A DNA stretch of 24,769 nucleotides from DAOQAU01 sp964640325. Lineage in GTDB: Bacteria; Cyanobacteriota; Vampirovibrionia; Gastranaerophilales; Gastranaerophilaceae. The position numbers were made by a program, and so were the translations under genes. Position 1 is the stretch's first letter. Each line of letters opens with the position of its first letter. Positions 1-7,942 of this stretch are shown piece by piece. The notes below the pieces were generated by a model. It had not been told where the DNA came from. It worked only from the letters and a program-made list of their open reading frames with translations, and did not search any database. The DNA lies in the NCBI GenBank assembly GCA_964640325.1, contig CAZXID010000026.1, forward strand, positions 1 to 24,769. The letters are read 5' to 3'.

Positions 1-191
1 ATAAATATGATTATTATGTTTTTTATTTTAAAAAAATTAAAAACCATTTAGAAAGAAAAGGTAATATTTATAACAATTTAGAACTATTTTTTGCGAAAAA
101 TATATTAAATTCAAAAAATTATGAGGAATATGTGTCTGATTTTGGTAAAAATGTTATGATGAGTTTTTTGAGGATAAAAGATGGCAAATGA
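1..191 (+). CDS. 3' end of an unknown gene, cut by the window edge
   Basis: An open frame (codons starting at base 3) runs in from the left edge and stops at TGA 189-191, giving about 62 C-terminal residues. They are rich in Lys, Asn, Tyr and Phe and end in SFLRIKDGK. No domain is recognisable. The stop overlaps the start of the downstream GT2 gene by 11 bp, which suggests an operon and translational coupling. By position it is probably another polysaccharide-locus gene, but the visible part does not show a function. Confidence 0.6.
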   Translation, partial: KYDYYVFYFKKIKNHLERKGNIYNNLELFFAKNILNSKNYEEYVSDFGKNVMMSFLRIKDGK

Positions 192-843
192 TTTAATAAC
201 GGTAATAATACCTGTCAAAAATGGTGCGAATTATATAAAAGAAGCAATTGATGGTATAAAAGCACAAAATATGAATATTGAGATTATTATAATAGATGAT
301 GCATCCACAGACAATACCGCTGAAATTGCTGAAAATTTAGGGATTAAAGTTATAAAACACAAAAAATGCCGCGGGTTTGTTTTTGCGAAAAACACCGGGC
401 TTAAAGCGGCAAAAGGTAAATATATAATATTTCATGATCATGACGATATTATGAATAAAAATGTTTTATCAAAAATGTATGAAGAAATTGCAAAAAATGA
501 TAATGAAATGGCAATTATGGCAAAAGTGAAAGACTTTTTATCACCTGATTCCAAAGATAAAAGTTCGCAAATAAAACCGGAAGCTTATTACGGACTTTTT
601 TCAGGTGCTGTTTTAATTAGAAAAGATTTATTTAATAAAATCGGCTTGTTAGATGAAAATGTCAGGGCGGGAGGTATTTTAAGCTTACAGATAAAAATGC
701 AAAAACATGGATATGAATTTAAAAAAATAGACTTAGTCGCAACAAACCGACGTATTCATGATACAAACTTTGGTAAAACAAATCAAAAAGAAGAATTTAA
801 AAATTATGCAAAAATTCTAAGAGCAAAAATACAAGGCAAGTAG
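181..843 (+). CDS. Short GT2-family glycosyltransferase with an incomplete catalytic signature
   Basis: A 220-residue GT-A-fold glycosyltransferase of family 2, expected to be cytoplasmic and to move a sugar from a nucleotide sugar onto a glycan or lipid acceptor. Visible marks are the N-terminal strand TVIIPVKNGANYI (7-19), the nucleotide-binding DDAST (39-43) and a metal-binding DxD-like HDHDD (85-89). Family members usually carry an acidic pair (ED, the catalytic base) after the segment equivalent to GLLDENVRAGG (155-165). Here that position reads GGIL, so the base seems absent and the enzyme may be inactive or atypical. GAGGA at 170-174 lies 6 bases before the ATG and fixes the start. It overlaps the upstream gene by 11 bp. 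Family assignment is firm; the substrate is unknown. Confidence 0.85.
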   Translation: MANDLITVIIPVKNGANYIKEAIDGIKAQNMNIEIIIIDDASTDNTAEIAENLGIKVIKHKKCRGFVFAKNTGLKAAKGKYIIFHDHDDIMNKNVLSKMYEEIAKNDNEMAIMAKVKDFLSPDSKDKSSQIKPEAYYGLFSGAVLIRKDLFNKIGLLDENVRAGGILSLQIKMQKHGYEFKKIDLVATNRRIHDTNFGKTNQKEEFKNYAKILRAKIQGK

Positions 844-971
844 GCGCTTAAAATAAATACAACGATACAATGAAAACAGATAACGAATTAATAAAGGCTT
901 TTGCTACAGGAGGAAGGCGTCATTTAATTATTAAGATTTAATGCAAATGTAGAAGTGTTTGAACATGGTAC

Positions 972-2003
972 TTAACCTGTTATAATATTTTCCAATCTCA
1001 AATATATAGACTTGAGATTATATTTCAAGAAATATTGAATCGCTTGTGTTAATTTTAAAATAAATAATGGGATGAAGAGCAGATAATTATAATTCATATA
1101 ACATATATGTTTTCTATAAACTTTGTTATAAAGTGAAAAATCAACTTTTTTGGATATTTCTCTAGCTTTTTGTAACGTTATTGTATTTCGATAAACTCCC
1201 ATTTTTAAATTATATAAAAGCGTATTTAGCTCAGCACACAGAATATATGTTCTAACTTTTTCATCTATGTTTTTACAATGAACTTCATTTTTAAAATAAG
1301 ATTCTATTACACAATCAATATTCTTATGACTATTTGCTACCAATGATTCCGGATTATTGATTGTGTAATTTATCAAAATTTCATCATAAAAATATATTTT
1401 ATTTGAGGCTAAAATAGTTTTAACACCATGTTCCATATCTTCAGAACAAGGTAGATTGTTATAAGAAATTTTATTATTAATTAAAAATTTTCGGGAATAA
1501 ATTTTACACCAAGGTGTCCGTACCCAATTTTGAATAACTTCAGGTTTTTCATAAATATTACAAACCTTATTGATAAATTCTTTGTTTTTATATTCATACG
1601 GAGTAAATTTAGAATTTTTTTGATTAAAGTAATTCCATCTAAATGAGATTACATCAACATTTCTGGTAGTATTAATAACATTAATAAGCTTTAAATAAAT
1701 ATTTTCTTCAAGCCAATCATCAGAGTCTAAAAAATGAACATAACTACCTGTTGCTATTTCTAATCCTCTATTTCTACAGTTACCGGCTTTTATATTTTTT
1801 TCATTATTTAAAACAATAATCCTTACATCTTTATTGGCATATTCCTCCAATATTTCTACCGAATTGTCAGTAGAGGCATCATTTAAACAAATTATTTCAA
1901 TATTTTTATAAGATTGATTAATGACGGATTCTAAACATTTTTTCAAGTGTTTTCCGGTATTGTAAACAGGTATTATTATTGAAATTTTGATTTCCTGATG
2001 CAT
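972..2003 (-). CDS. GT2-family glycosyltransferase
   Basis: A 343-residue family 2 glycosyltransferase resembling those of capsule and exopolysaccharide loci. It opens with ISIIIPVYNTGKHLKKCL (7-24). It then has NDAST (41-45) for the nucleotide, FLDSDDW (91-97) as the metal-binding DxD motif, and CSEDMEHG (186-193) carrying the expected acidic base E188/D189. The C-terminal 130 residues are Tyr-, Asn- and Ile-rich and end in a hydrophobic stretch near 305-325 that may touch the membrane. All catalytic marks are present, unlike the short GT2 at 181-843, which points towards it on the other strand. No clear Shine-Dalgarno sequence precedes the ATG. Very AT-rich codon use fits a horizontally exchanged polysaccharide gene. 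Donor and acceptor sugars cannot be read from the sequence. Confidence 0.9.
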   Translation of the reverse strand: MHQEIKISIIIPVYNTGKHLKKCLESVINQSYKNIEIICLNDASTDNSVEILEEYANKDVRIIVLNNEKNIKAGNCRNRGLEIATGSYVHFLDSDDWLEENIYLKLINVINTTRNVDVISFRWNYFNQKNSKFTPYEYKNKEFINKVCNIYEKPEVIQNWVRTPWCKIYSRKFLINNKISYNNLPCSEDMEHGVKTILASNKIYFYDEILINYTINNPESLVANSHKNIDCVIESYFKNEVHCKNIDEKVRTYILCAELNTLLYNLKMGVYRNTITLQKAREISKKVDFSLYNKVYRKHICYMNYNYLLFIPLFILKLTQAIQYFLKYNLKSIYLRLENIITG

Positions 2004-2238
2004 AAAAATACTTTAATTATCTTCTATTTAATGTTACTCTTATCTATAAATAAAATGTTAAAATATATGGTCTGTTCAACATACAAAACTCTAAATTAAT
2101 AAACCATACTATAATAATTTTAATAATGATTATAACCCCTATTTGAAGTATAATCATAAAATTTTTGAGACTTTTGCTGTCTAGACTATACCAGCGGATT
2201 TTCAGTACACTGTTTAAGAAGTGAAAGACTTTTTAAAT

Positions 2239-4140
2239 TCAAAATTTTGCGTACTTCCATTCATCCAGAGGAATTATTTTAAGATTATGACTCTTTGTTT
2301 TCAATGAGTTCTTGTCAAGACATTTAAACCGGACAATTATCTTACTTCTTCTCGCATTTGTTATATTTATTGCTAATTTTCTATAAGATAAATCTTTTTG
2401 ATTTTCTTGGCCGGTAGGGTTTGGAGAAGTGGGAAGAGGAGCTGCATGCATTGCAATAAAATTGGCATTCCTAGGCGATATTATTTTAGCAGAGATTTTT
2501 TTGTTATTAATAGTTAATATTGCTTCCTTTTGGTTTTTCAAAATATGAATCTTTGCCTTGGTATGCATAAACCACCAAATATTCGACTGCTTTTTAGGAT
2601 TTATTTCATCTTGAATAATAATTTGTGTTTTATTGTCAACCAGTGCAACACCACGCCATGCTGAATAAACAAAATTTTTGTAAGCAGGCGTTAAATCTGC
2701 AATTGCGAAAGCTTTTCCTGGGGAAGAATAAAATTCAGTTATTTTGGACTTCGCAAAGACATTTTGATCAGGTTTATCTGATGGATTCATAACGAGTGCA
2801 TTATGCCCTTCAGCCCGTTTTCTATAATAGCGCCAGCGCTTACCATTTTTACCATTATCAAAATATCCTGATAAATTATAATCGTCAGGACCAAGATCTT
2901 CCGCCCATCTTTCACCTAACATATCTAAAACAAAAGTGCCAACATCTAAATCCCCATGTGCAACACGATTATCGCCGCCTTTAAATCCAATAAAAATATC
3001 ATTTGCATCTCCGATAGAAGAATGTAAACATGCAACATTTATATTTTTAAATAACTTATCATTTTGAATCGGTTTTTTAACTTCCGATTCCGGATTATAC
3101 CAAAATAATGAGATAGGGTCGGTACTAAAATTTTTATTGGCATACCACGTATATTCAGGATGTTTAAATTTTTGTCCCAACCAAAACATAACTGGAGTTT
3201 TAATAAAATATCCCTCACGTGCATCAGCAAAATTAAATGTCATTTTAGGTCCTGAAGCGTATATCGCAAAAAATCCGGTTTGAGAGTATCCATCAGAATT
3301 TAAAAGACCATAATCATCTCCTGCGCTAATACATAATGTTGATATAAAGTAGGACAAATATTTATTTGCATAATCCCAATATGCAGGGCCTTCGGGCCAA
3401 CCGCCGTCAGGGTTGAATGTTGAAATCATAATAGGCAGTGAATTTATTGCATGGCCCAATATGTTGCTCGACTTTTGAGCTAAGTTTGGATTTTCGTCAC
3501 CTACTGCAATTGCGCTAATCCCGATTCCGCCGTTGCAAACGGCATTCCAATTAAAATTACTTTTACTCCATCCACCATTTTTATTATATGCCTCTATAGC
3601 GGTGTTTAAAGCATTCTTTTCAATCGCATTTTGAACGAATTGCTTTTGATCTGAATCTAAATAATCATAGAGCCAATCATATCCAATGGCTGCAGCTGCA
3701 GCCATTTCAGCAGTATCTAAATAGTGTGCAGGATGCCAATCCGGAAAAATTTTAGGATCGGATATTGTTTTTAATTCTAGCCAAGCTCTGTCAGCATATT
3801 TTTTATCCCCTGTAATTTTATAAACTAATGATAAACAGGTTATTCTGTCTACAGCTTTTCTGCTGTTACTAAGAAGTCTTACTCCATCAGGTAATTCATA
3901 CTTAACAGGTTTTTCTGTCAATATTTGATTCGCTTGTTGTTGTATTTTTGCGAATAGGATTTTGATATTTTTATTAGAATCTAATTCTTGTCTGACTCTT
4001 GTAAAATCTTTTTCATCAGCAATTATTCGTGGATGAGTAAACTTAGGAAGTTTAATATATGTGTCAATAGTATTAGCATTATAATTAAAGAAGCCTATTA
4101 TTATCAACGTAACAATCAGGATTTTAATTAAAAATTTCAT
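2239..4140 (-). CDS. Secreted heparinase II/III-family polysaccharide lyase-like protein
   Basis: A 633-residue protein with an N-terminal signal peptide or anchor (1-20, MKFLIKILIV then a hydrophobic run), so it acts outside the cytoplasmic membrane. It has the two-part architecture of heparinase II/III: an alpha-toroid (about 35-340) and a beta-sandwich (about 365-630). Visible family marks are HPAHYLDTAEMA (136-147), FNWNAVCNGG (196-205) and the DGGWPEGPAYWDYA stretch with Y254 and Y257. H395 (VAHGDLD), D415 (WAEDLG) and H446 (EGHNALV) match the metal-site order His-Asp-His of Pedobacter heparinase II. Such enzymes cleave uronic-acid polymers by beta-elimination. Lying between glycosyltransferases, it more likely processes the cell's own polysaccharide than degrades host glycosaminoglycan, but that is inference. 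Length is normal for the family. Confidence 0.88.
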   Translation of the reverse strand: MKFLIKILIVTLIIIGFFNYNANTIDTYIKLPKFTHPRIIADEKDFTRVRQELDSNKNIKILFAKIQQQANQILTEKPVKYELPDGVRLLSNSRKAVDRITCLSLVYKITGDKKYADRAWLELKTISDPKIFPDWHPAHYLDTAEMAAAAAIGYDWLYDYLDSDQKQFVQNAIEKNALNTAIEAYNKNGGWSKSNFNWNAVCNGGIGISAIAVGDENPNLAQKSSNILGHAINSLPIMISTFNPDGGWPEGPAYWDYANKYLSYFISTLCISAGDDYGLLNSDGYSQTGFFAIYASGPKMTFNFADAREGYFIKTPVMFWLGQKFKHPEYTWYANKNFSTDPISLFWYNPESEVKKPIQNDKLFKNINVACLHSSIGDANDIFIGFKGGDNRVAHGDLDVGTFVLDMLGERWAEDLGPDDYNLSGYFDNGKNGKRWRYYRKRAEGHNALVMNPSDKPDQNVFAKSKITEFYSSPGKAFAIADLTPAYKNFVYSAWRGVALVDNKTQIIIQDEINPKKQSNIWWFMHTKAKIHILKNQKEAILTINNKKISAKIISPRNANFIAMHAAPLPTSPNPTGQENQKDLSYRKLAINITNARRSKIIVRFKCLDKNSLKTKSHNLKIIPLDEWKYAKF

Positions 4141-4682
4141 TTTTATATTGCTCCCCTATTTATTTTTTTATTAATTAAAACATAAAAAAATAATTATTTC
4201 AGTCTTTAGTTGGGTATATTTATTATTATGAAAATAGTCTGTATTATTACTTTTCAGCCAACATTACAATATCCTAGTTAAAGAGCCCGCTCAAAACGAA
4301 GTTTTGTCTTATTGGGTGAGGGCGGGAGCGAGCAGAGGGCGAAGGTCTTTTCTTTGGAGCAAGTAAAGCTTGTGAAAAGAAAAACCACTCTGCCGAAAAA
4401 AATGATTAAGTATTGTTTTTTGAGAGGAACCCTTTAAACGCGAGCGACCAAGACAATGCTAGGCTTCCCCTTAACGAGCAAAGCGAGTTCTAGAAGAACT
4501 TATGCAGCCAGTTAGAATTTGCATGCGAAGAATGAGTTTAGCAAATCTACGTACCTGCCACCTCCTTTTTATTTAAGTTATCAAAAATAAAGCCGGTCCG
4601 ATTCAAATTAGACTTAAAGCATTATATTTATAATTAATATTCTCATAAGTTGTATTATGAGTTGGATTTATTCAAAAATATT
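4141..4682. other. Intergenic region between divergent genes holding repeat element C1
   Basis: No gene is supported in this stretch between the heparinase-like gene and the GT4 gene. The first 110 bases and the last 120 are plain AT-rich DNA. The middle (4290-4562) is much richer in GC and contains a structured repeat listed separately. Confidence 0.7.
4290..4562 (+). repeat. Structured dispersed repeat, copy C1
   Basis: It shares four blocks with copy C2 (9611-9756) in the same orientation: AAAACGAAGTTTTGT (4293-4307), a 28-base identical block from 4455 to 4482 that includes GGCTTCCCCTTAACGAGC, CTTATGCAGCCAGTTAGA (4499-4516), and CCTGCCACC (4554-4562). Between blocks 1 and 2 this copy has an extra hairpin region: GCAGAG (4332-4337) pairs with CTCTGC (4388-4393), CTTTTC with GAAAAG, and CAAG with CTTG inside. 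Between blocks 3 and 4, ATTTGC (4517-4522) pairs with GCAAAT (4541-4546). Its role is unknown; it could be a mobile palindromic element or a non-coding RNA. Confidence 0.65.
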
Positions 4683-4711
4683 TTGTAAAATTTTAACTTT
4701 GTGTTTATATA
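4683..4711 (+). promoter_or_regulatory. Candidate sigma70-type promoter for the GT4 gene
   Basis: TTGTAA (4683-4688), a 17-base spacer, then TATATA (4706-4711). It lies 34 bases upstream of the ATG at 4746. The -35 hexamer is the same TTGTAA as in the thrS promoter candidate. Confidence 0.45.
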
Positions 4712-4745
4712 AATAATAAATTTATATTTTACGGAAGGCTTGAGT

Positions 4746-5978
4746 ATGAACATCTTATTTTTGCACAGAAATTTCCCCGCACAATTCAGACATATAGCAC
4801 AAGAAATGGCAAAAGACCCGAATAATAAGGTTGTCTTTATTACAAATAATGACAAACTTCAGCTGCCAAATATCAATAAAATTATATACAAACTCAGGCG
4901 GGAAGTGCCAAAAAATTGTCACAGATATTTAAGATTTTACGAAGAATCGATTATCCACGGTCAAGCCACGGCAGAAGCCGCACTTGCATTGAAAAATCAA
5001 GGGTTTAAGCCCGACGTGATTTTCGGCCACACTTGGGGCAACACAATGTTTATGAAAGCCATTTTCCCTGACGTTCCACTCCTTTGCTATTTTGAGTGGT
5101 TTTATAACCCCGAAGGCGCCGATGTCGGCTTTGACGGCAAACAATTGAATGAAGACGGACGTGCAAAATTAAGGTGCAAAAATTCACATTTGCTTGTTGA
5201 TTTATATTCTTGTGATGCCGGAATTTCACCTACAAATTTCCAAAAAAGCCAATTCCCGAAAGAATTTCATCACAAAATCAAAGTGCTGCACGACGGAGTC
5301 GATACCGATTTTTGCAGACCCAATAAGGATGCAAAGTTTCTGATAAAAGATAAAAATATTGAATTGAGCGCAAAAGATGAAGTCATAACTTATGCCACCA
5401 GAGGAATGGAAGCATACAGGGGCTTTCCTGAATTTATGAGAGCGGTCGAAAAACTTCTTAAAAAACGTCCCAACGCCCAAGTCATTATAGCGGGTGAAGA
5501 CAGGATTTGCTACGGACCCAAGCTTTCAGGAACCACATTTAAAGAGATGATGTTAAAAGAGCTTTCTGATTTGGATATGAATAGGGTGCATTTTGTGGGC
5601 GGACTTCCGTTCAATGAATATGTGAAACTTTTGCAGATTTCATCCGCGCACGTTTATTTGACTTATCCGTTTGTTCTGTCGTGGTCAATGCTCGATGCGA
5701 TGTCTGTCGGTTGTTGTATTGTAGCATCAAACACAGAGCCGGTGCTGGAATTCATGAAAGACAATTACAACGCTCTTTTTGTTGATTTTTACGATGTTGA
5801 CGGGCTTGTGAAAAAAGTCGAATATGCCCTTGACAATAAAGACAAAATGCAAGAAATCAGACACAACGCGCGCAAAACCATTGTTGAAAACTATGCGCTG
5901 AAAGACCTTTTGCCACAGCATATTGAATATTTGAAAAGTCTAGCTCTTCAAGGCAATCTGATTCCCGATAAGTTTTAA
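4746..5978 (+). CDS. GT4-family glycosyltransferase (PF12000-like N-domain)
   Basis: A 410-residue GT-B-fold retaining glycosyltransferase. The N-terminal Rossmann half starts NILFLHRNFPAQFRH, typical of the Glyco_trans_4_3 (PF12000) subgroup, and contains GHTWGNTMFMK. The C-terminal half has the family 4 features KVLHDGVDTDFCRP, VIIAGEDRICYG, VHFVGGLPFNEYVKLL and the donor-binding stretch YPFVLSWSMLDAM. The usual LEAM of this subgroup is LDAM here, a conservative Glu-to-Asp change in the nucleotide-sugar site. The start is ATG 4746 and not the in-frame TTG 4740, because GGAAGG (4733-4738) is 7 bases from the ATG but only 1 from the TTG. Base composition is clearly richer in GC than the preceding GT2 genes. 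The 3' end overlaps the convergent gene by 39 bp. Confidence 0.9.
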   Translation: MNILFLHRNFPAQFRHIAQEMAKDPNNKVVFITNNDKLQLPNINKIIYKLRREVPKNCHRYLRFYEESIIHGQATAEAALALKNQGFKPDVIFGHTWGNTMFMKAIFPDVPLLCYFEWFYNPEGADVGFDGKQLNEDGRAKLRCKNSHLLVDLYSCDAGISPTNFQKSQFPKEFHHKIKVLHDGVDTDFCRPNKDAKFLIKDKNIELSAKDEVITYATRGMEAYRGFPEFMRAVEKLLKKRPNAQVIIAGEDRICYGPKLSGTTFKEMMLKELSDLDMNRVHFVGGLPFNEYVKLLQISSAHVYLTYPFVLSWSMLDAMSVGCCIVASNTEPVLEFMKDNYNALFVDFYDVDGLVKKVEYALDNKDKMQEIRHNARKTIVENYALKDLLPQHIEYLKSLALQGNLIPDKF

Positions 5979-6800
5979 AAACGCATCTCCAAAGTGTTGG
6001 ATTTCAAAGAAATTTGCGTTCTCGGGGCTTGGCTTGTAAACCCTGAACGTTTTCATAATTCCCAAAGTAGCAGAACTTTCCAACGGTGAGATAAAACTTG
6101 TGTCCATATCAAGAAAATGAGGCTGACTTGCCCAATATTCCATTTGTTTTTGGTTTAAGAAATAACAGCCGGAATGCGGATTGTAAGGTCTTTTGAAGGT
6201 GATATTTTGACCTGAAAATTCTTTCGATAATTCCGAAAACTCACCTACGTTTTGATAATTTTCTGTAGCCCCCGGTCTTATATCACCGTCGACGTAGGCT
6301 TTCAGTACTTGTTTGTTTGCTGAAACCTCATAACGGTTTGGCTGAAGCAGGTTTATGGTTTCGCCAAAATTGTTAAACCATTTTATTTTTTCAAAAAAGT
6401 ACGGGTCGTTGATGATTAAATCATCTTCCATAAAGCAATAGTAATCGTATTTGCCCAAATTTTCTTTAAGCACTTTTTGACACTCAAATCCGAGCATAGT
6501 CGGGTGTTTCGGGGTTGTTTCAATTTGTTTGAAGAATTGTTTAGGAGCTTGATTAAGCAGGTGTTTGTCTGCTGTTGTGCAAATAATGACGTCTAATTTA
6601 TGCGAATAGCAAGAATTAACTTTTATTGTTTTTTTGTTGAAAATATCAATCATGCACTGAGATTGCCCGAACAATGAATGCAAATTAAACAGGCACAGAA
6701 AAAGGGCGTTGTACCTTAATGCGGGATTGCTCAGGCTCGAACCGTGCCCCGTCGGCTTGGAATTATCAAAATAATGCGGAATTGTGATAAGTATTTTCAT
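5940..6800 (-). CDS. Probable GT-A-type glycosyltransferase of unknown family
   Basis: A 286-residue protein starting MKILITIPHYFDN, a first strand typical of nucleotide-sugar transferases. It has CFMEDDLIIND at about 122-132, where EDD (125-127) looks like the metal-binding DxD motif. Further on are PYNPHSGCYFLNQKQMEYW and FLDMDTSFISPLESSATLGI, reminiscent of acceptor and base regions in GT-A enzymes. There is no signal peptide or membrane segment, so it is cytoplasmic. Its last 39 bases overlap the last 39 bases of the convergent GT4 gene; the similar base composition of the two suggests they were inherited together. AGGA lies about 12 bases before the ATG. The general function is likely, but the exact family is not settled. 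Confidence 0.7.
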   Translation of the reverse strand: MKILITIPHYFDNSKPTGHGSSLSNPALRYNALFLCLFNLHSLFGQSQCMIDIFNKKTIKVNSCYSHKLDVIICTTADKHLLNQAPKQFFKQIETTPKHPTMLGFECQKVLKENLGKYDYYCFMEDDLIINDPYFFEKIKWFNNFGETINLLQPNRYEVSANKQVLKAYVDGDIRPGATENYQNVGEFSELSKEFSGQNITFKRPYNPHSGCYFLNQKQMEYWASQPHFLDMDTSFISPLESSATLGIMKTFRVYKPSPENANFFEIQHFGDAFLKLIGNQIALKS

Positions 6801-6919
6801 ATCAGAGGTCCTGATATAGATCCTGAAACTTTAGAGCGATTTATTGATGAAATTAATAAATTGAAAAATATAAAATAAACGCTTTTTTGTTTTATATTTA
6901 TCTGATAATATGGTGAAAA

Positions 6920-7918
6920 ATGAATATTACATTAAAAACATTTAATCTTAATTTTAAACAAGCTGACTTTAAAAATACGGCTTTACTTAAAGTCAGCTCT
7001 TCGCCCGAACAAAATCGTTTTATTTTGCCGAACAAAAATATTGAAAATAATTCATCTACCCAAAATAATATTTCACCTCAAAATACCCCTTTACCCAAAA
7101 GTAAAAATAAAACCTTAATTTTTTCATTAGTTGGCGGAATTACTTTAATTGCAGGTCTTATATTAATAGCAATCAAATTAAAAAGAGGTAAAACATTACC
7201 CAAAATTAATGAAATTGAAAAAGATATAAAAAATGCCTCACAAGAAATTGGCGATAAAATTCCAAAAAGTGTTAGCCATGAAGAACTAAATGCAAGTAAA
7301 AATGAGCTTATAGAACAAATTATACAATTAGCACAACCAAAAAATGAAGCAATTGCAAGAGAAATATTACCGTCGTTAATAGATAAGTCTAAACTACTTG
7401 GAATAGGTGCTGAGGATTTTAAAAAATACTTAGAAGTGATTACTCCCGAAAATAAAGATTTTGTTATAAAAGAAGGAATTAATTTACTTGCCGATAATAT
7501 GGAAAAAATTAAACCAACATTTAAAAATCCTAAAAAAGCATATACAATATTAGAAGTTTTAAATGCAGAAAATAAAGAAATATTGCCGTATCTTTTAGAA
7601 AACAAAGAAACGCTTAAAATTCAAACTTGGGTAGATTTAGTTACGTATCTGGAAGAACTTAATTCCAAGAATAAAGATTTTGCATTCAATGAGGTACTCC
7701 CTTTTATTACTCAGCATCAAGATACATTAAAGCTGGAAAGAGGCTTTGAAATGGCACCTATAATGGGTAAAATAACCGAAAAAACAAAACACATTATTGA
7801 AATTATTGTAAATTATATGAAAAAAAATGAAAATAATTCTAAAAGTGCTGTAAGTTTATTTGACGACTTTTTTGATAACGGCGAAGAACAATTTTTAAAA
7901 CAATTGTCAAATACATAA
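6920..7918 (+). CDS. Membrane-anchored helical-repeat protein, unknown function
   Basis: 332 residues, no recognised family. Residues 1-62 are an Asn/Ser/Gln/Pro-rich disordered segment. One strong transmembrane helix follows (about 65-86, LIFSLVGGITLIAGLILIAI), then KLKRGK, so by the positive-inside rule the C-terminal part is probably cytoplasmic. Residues 105-300 look like about four helical repeats of 33-40 residues sharing the pattern LP-x-L(I/L)....L-x-I....YLE-x-(I/L)...NK(D/E). Examples are KYLEVITPENKDF, TILEVLNAENKEI and TYLEELNSKNKDF. Such solenoids usually bind other proteins. The next gene begins 24 bp downstream with its own ribosome-binding site, so the two are probably one operon. 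Codons are strongly AT-biased compared with dapF or thrS. Confidence 0.75.
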   Translation: MNITLKTFNLNFKQADFKNTALLKVSSSPEQNRFILPNKNIENNSSTQNNISPQNTPLPKSKNKTLIFSLVGGITLIAGLILIAIKLKRGKTLPKINEIEKDIKNASQEIGDKIPKSVSHEELNASKNELIEQIIQLAQPKNEAIAREILPSLIDKSKLLGIGAEDFKKYLEVITPENKDFVIKEGINLLADNMEKIKPTFKNPKKAYTILEVLNAENKEILPYLLENKETLKIQTWVDLVTYLEELNSKNKDFAFNEVLPFITQHQDTLKLERGFEMAPIMGKITEKTKHIIEIIVNYMKKNENNSKSAVSLFDDFFDNGEEQFLKQLSNT

Positions 7919-7942
7919 AAAAGTATGCCTAAGGATAAAAAC

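Noticed and set aside
870..941. 23-codon frame between the two GT2 genes
   Set aside because: Too short, no ribosome-binding site, no recognisable family.
6774..6878. 34-codon plus-strand frame with a coding-like helix (DIDPETLERFIDEINKLK)
   Set aside because: It begins antisense to the start of the GT-A-like gene, has no ribosome-binding site and no recognised relative. It could be a gene remnant, but the evidence is too thin to annotate.
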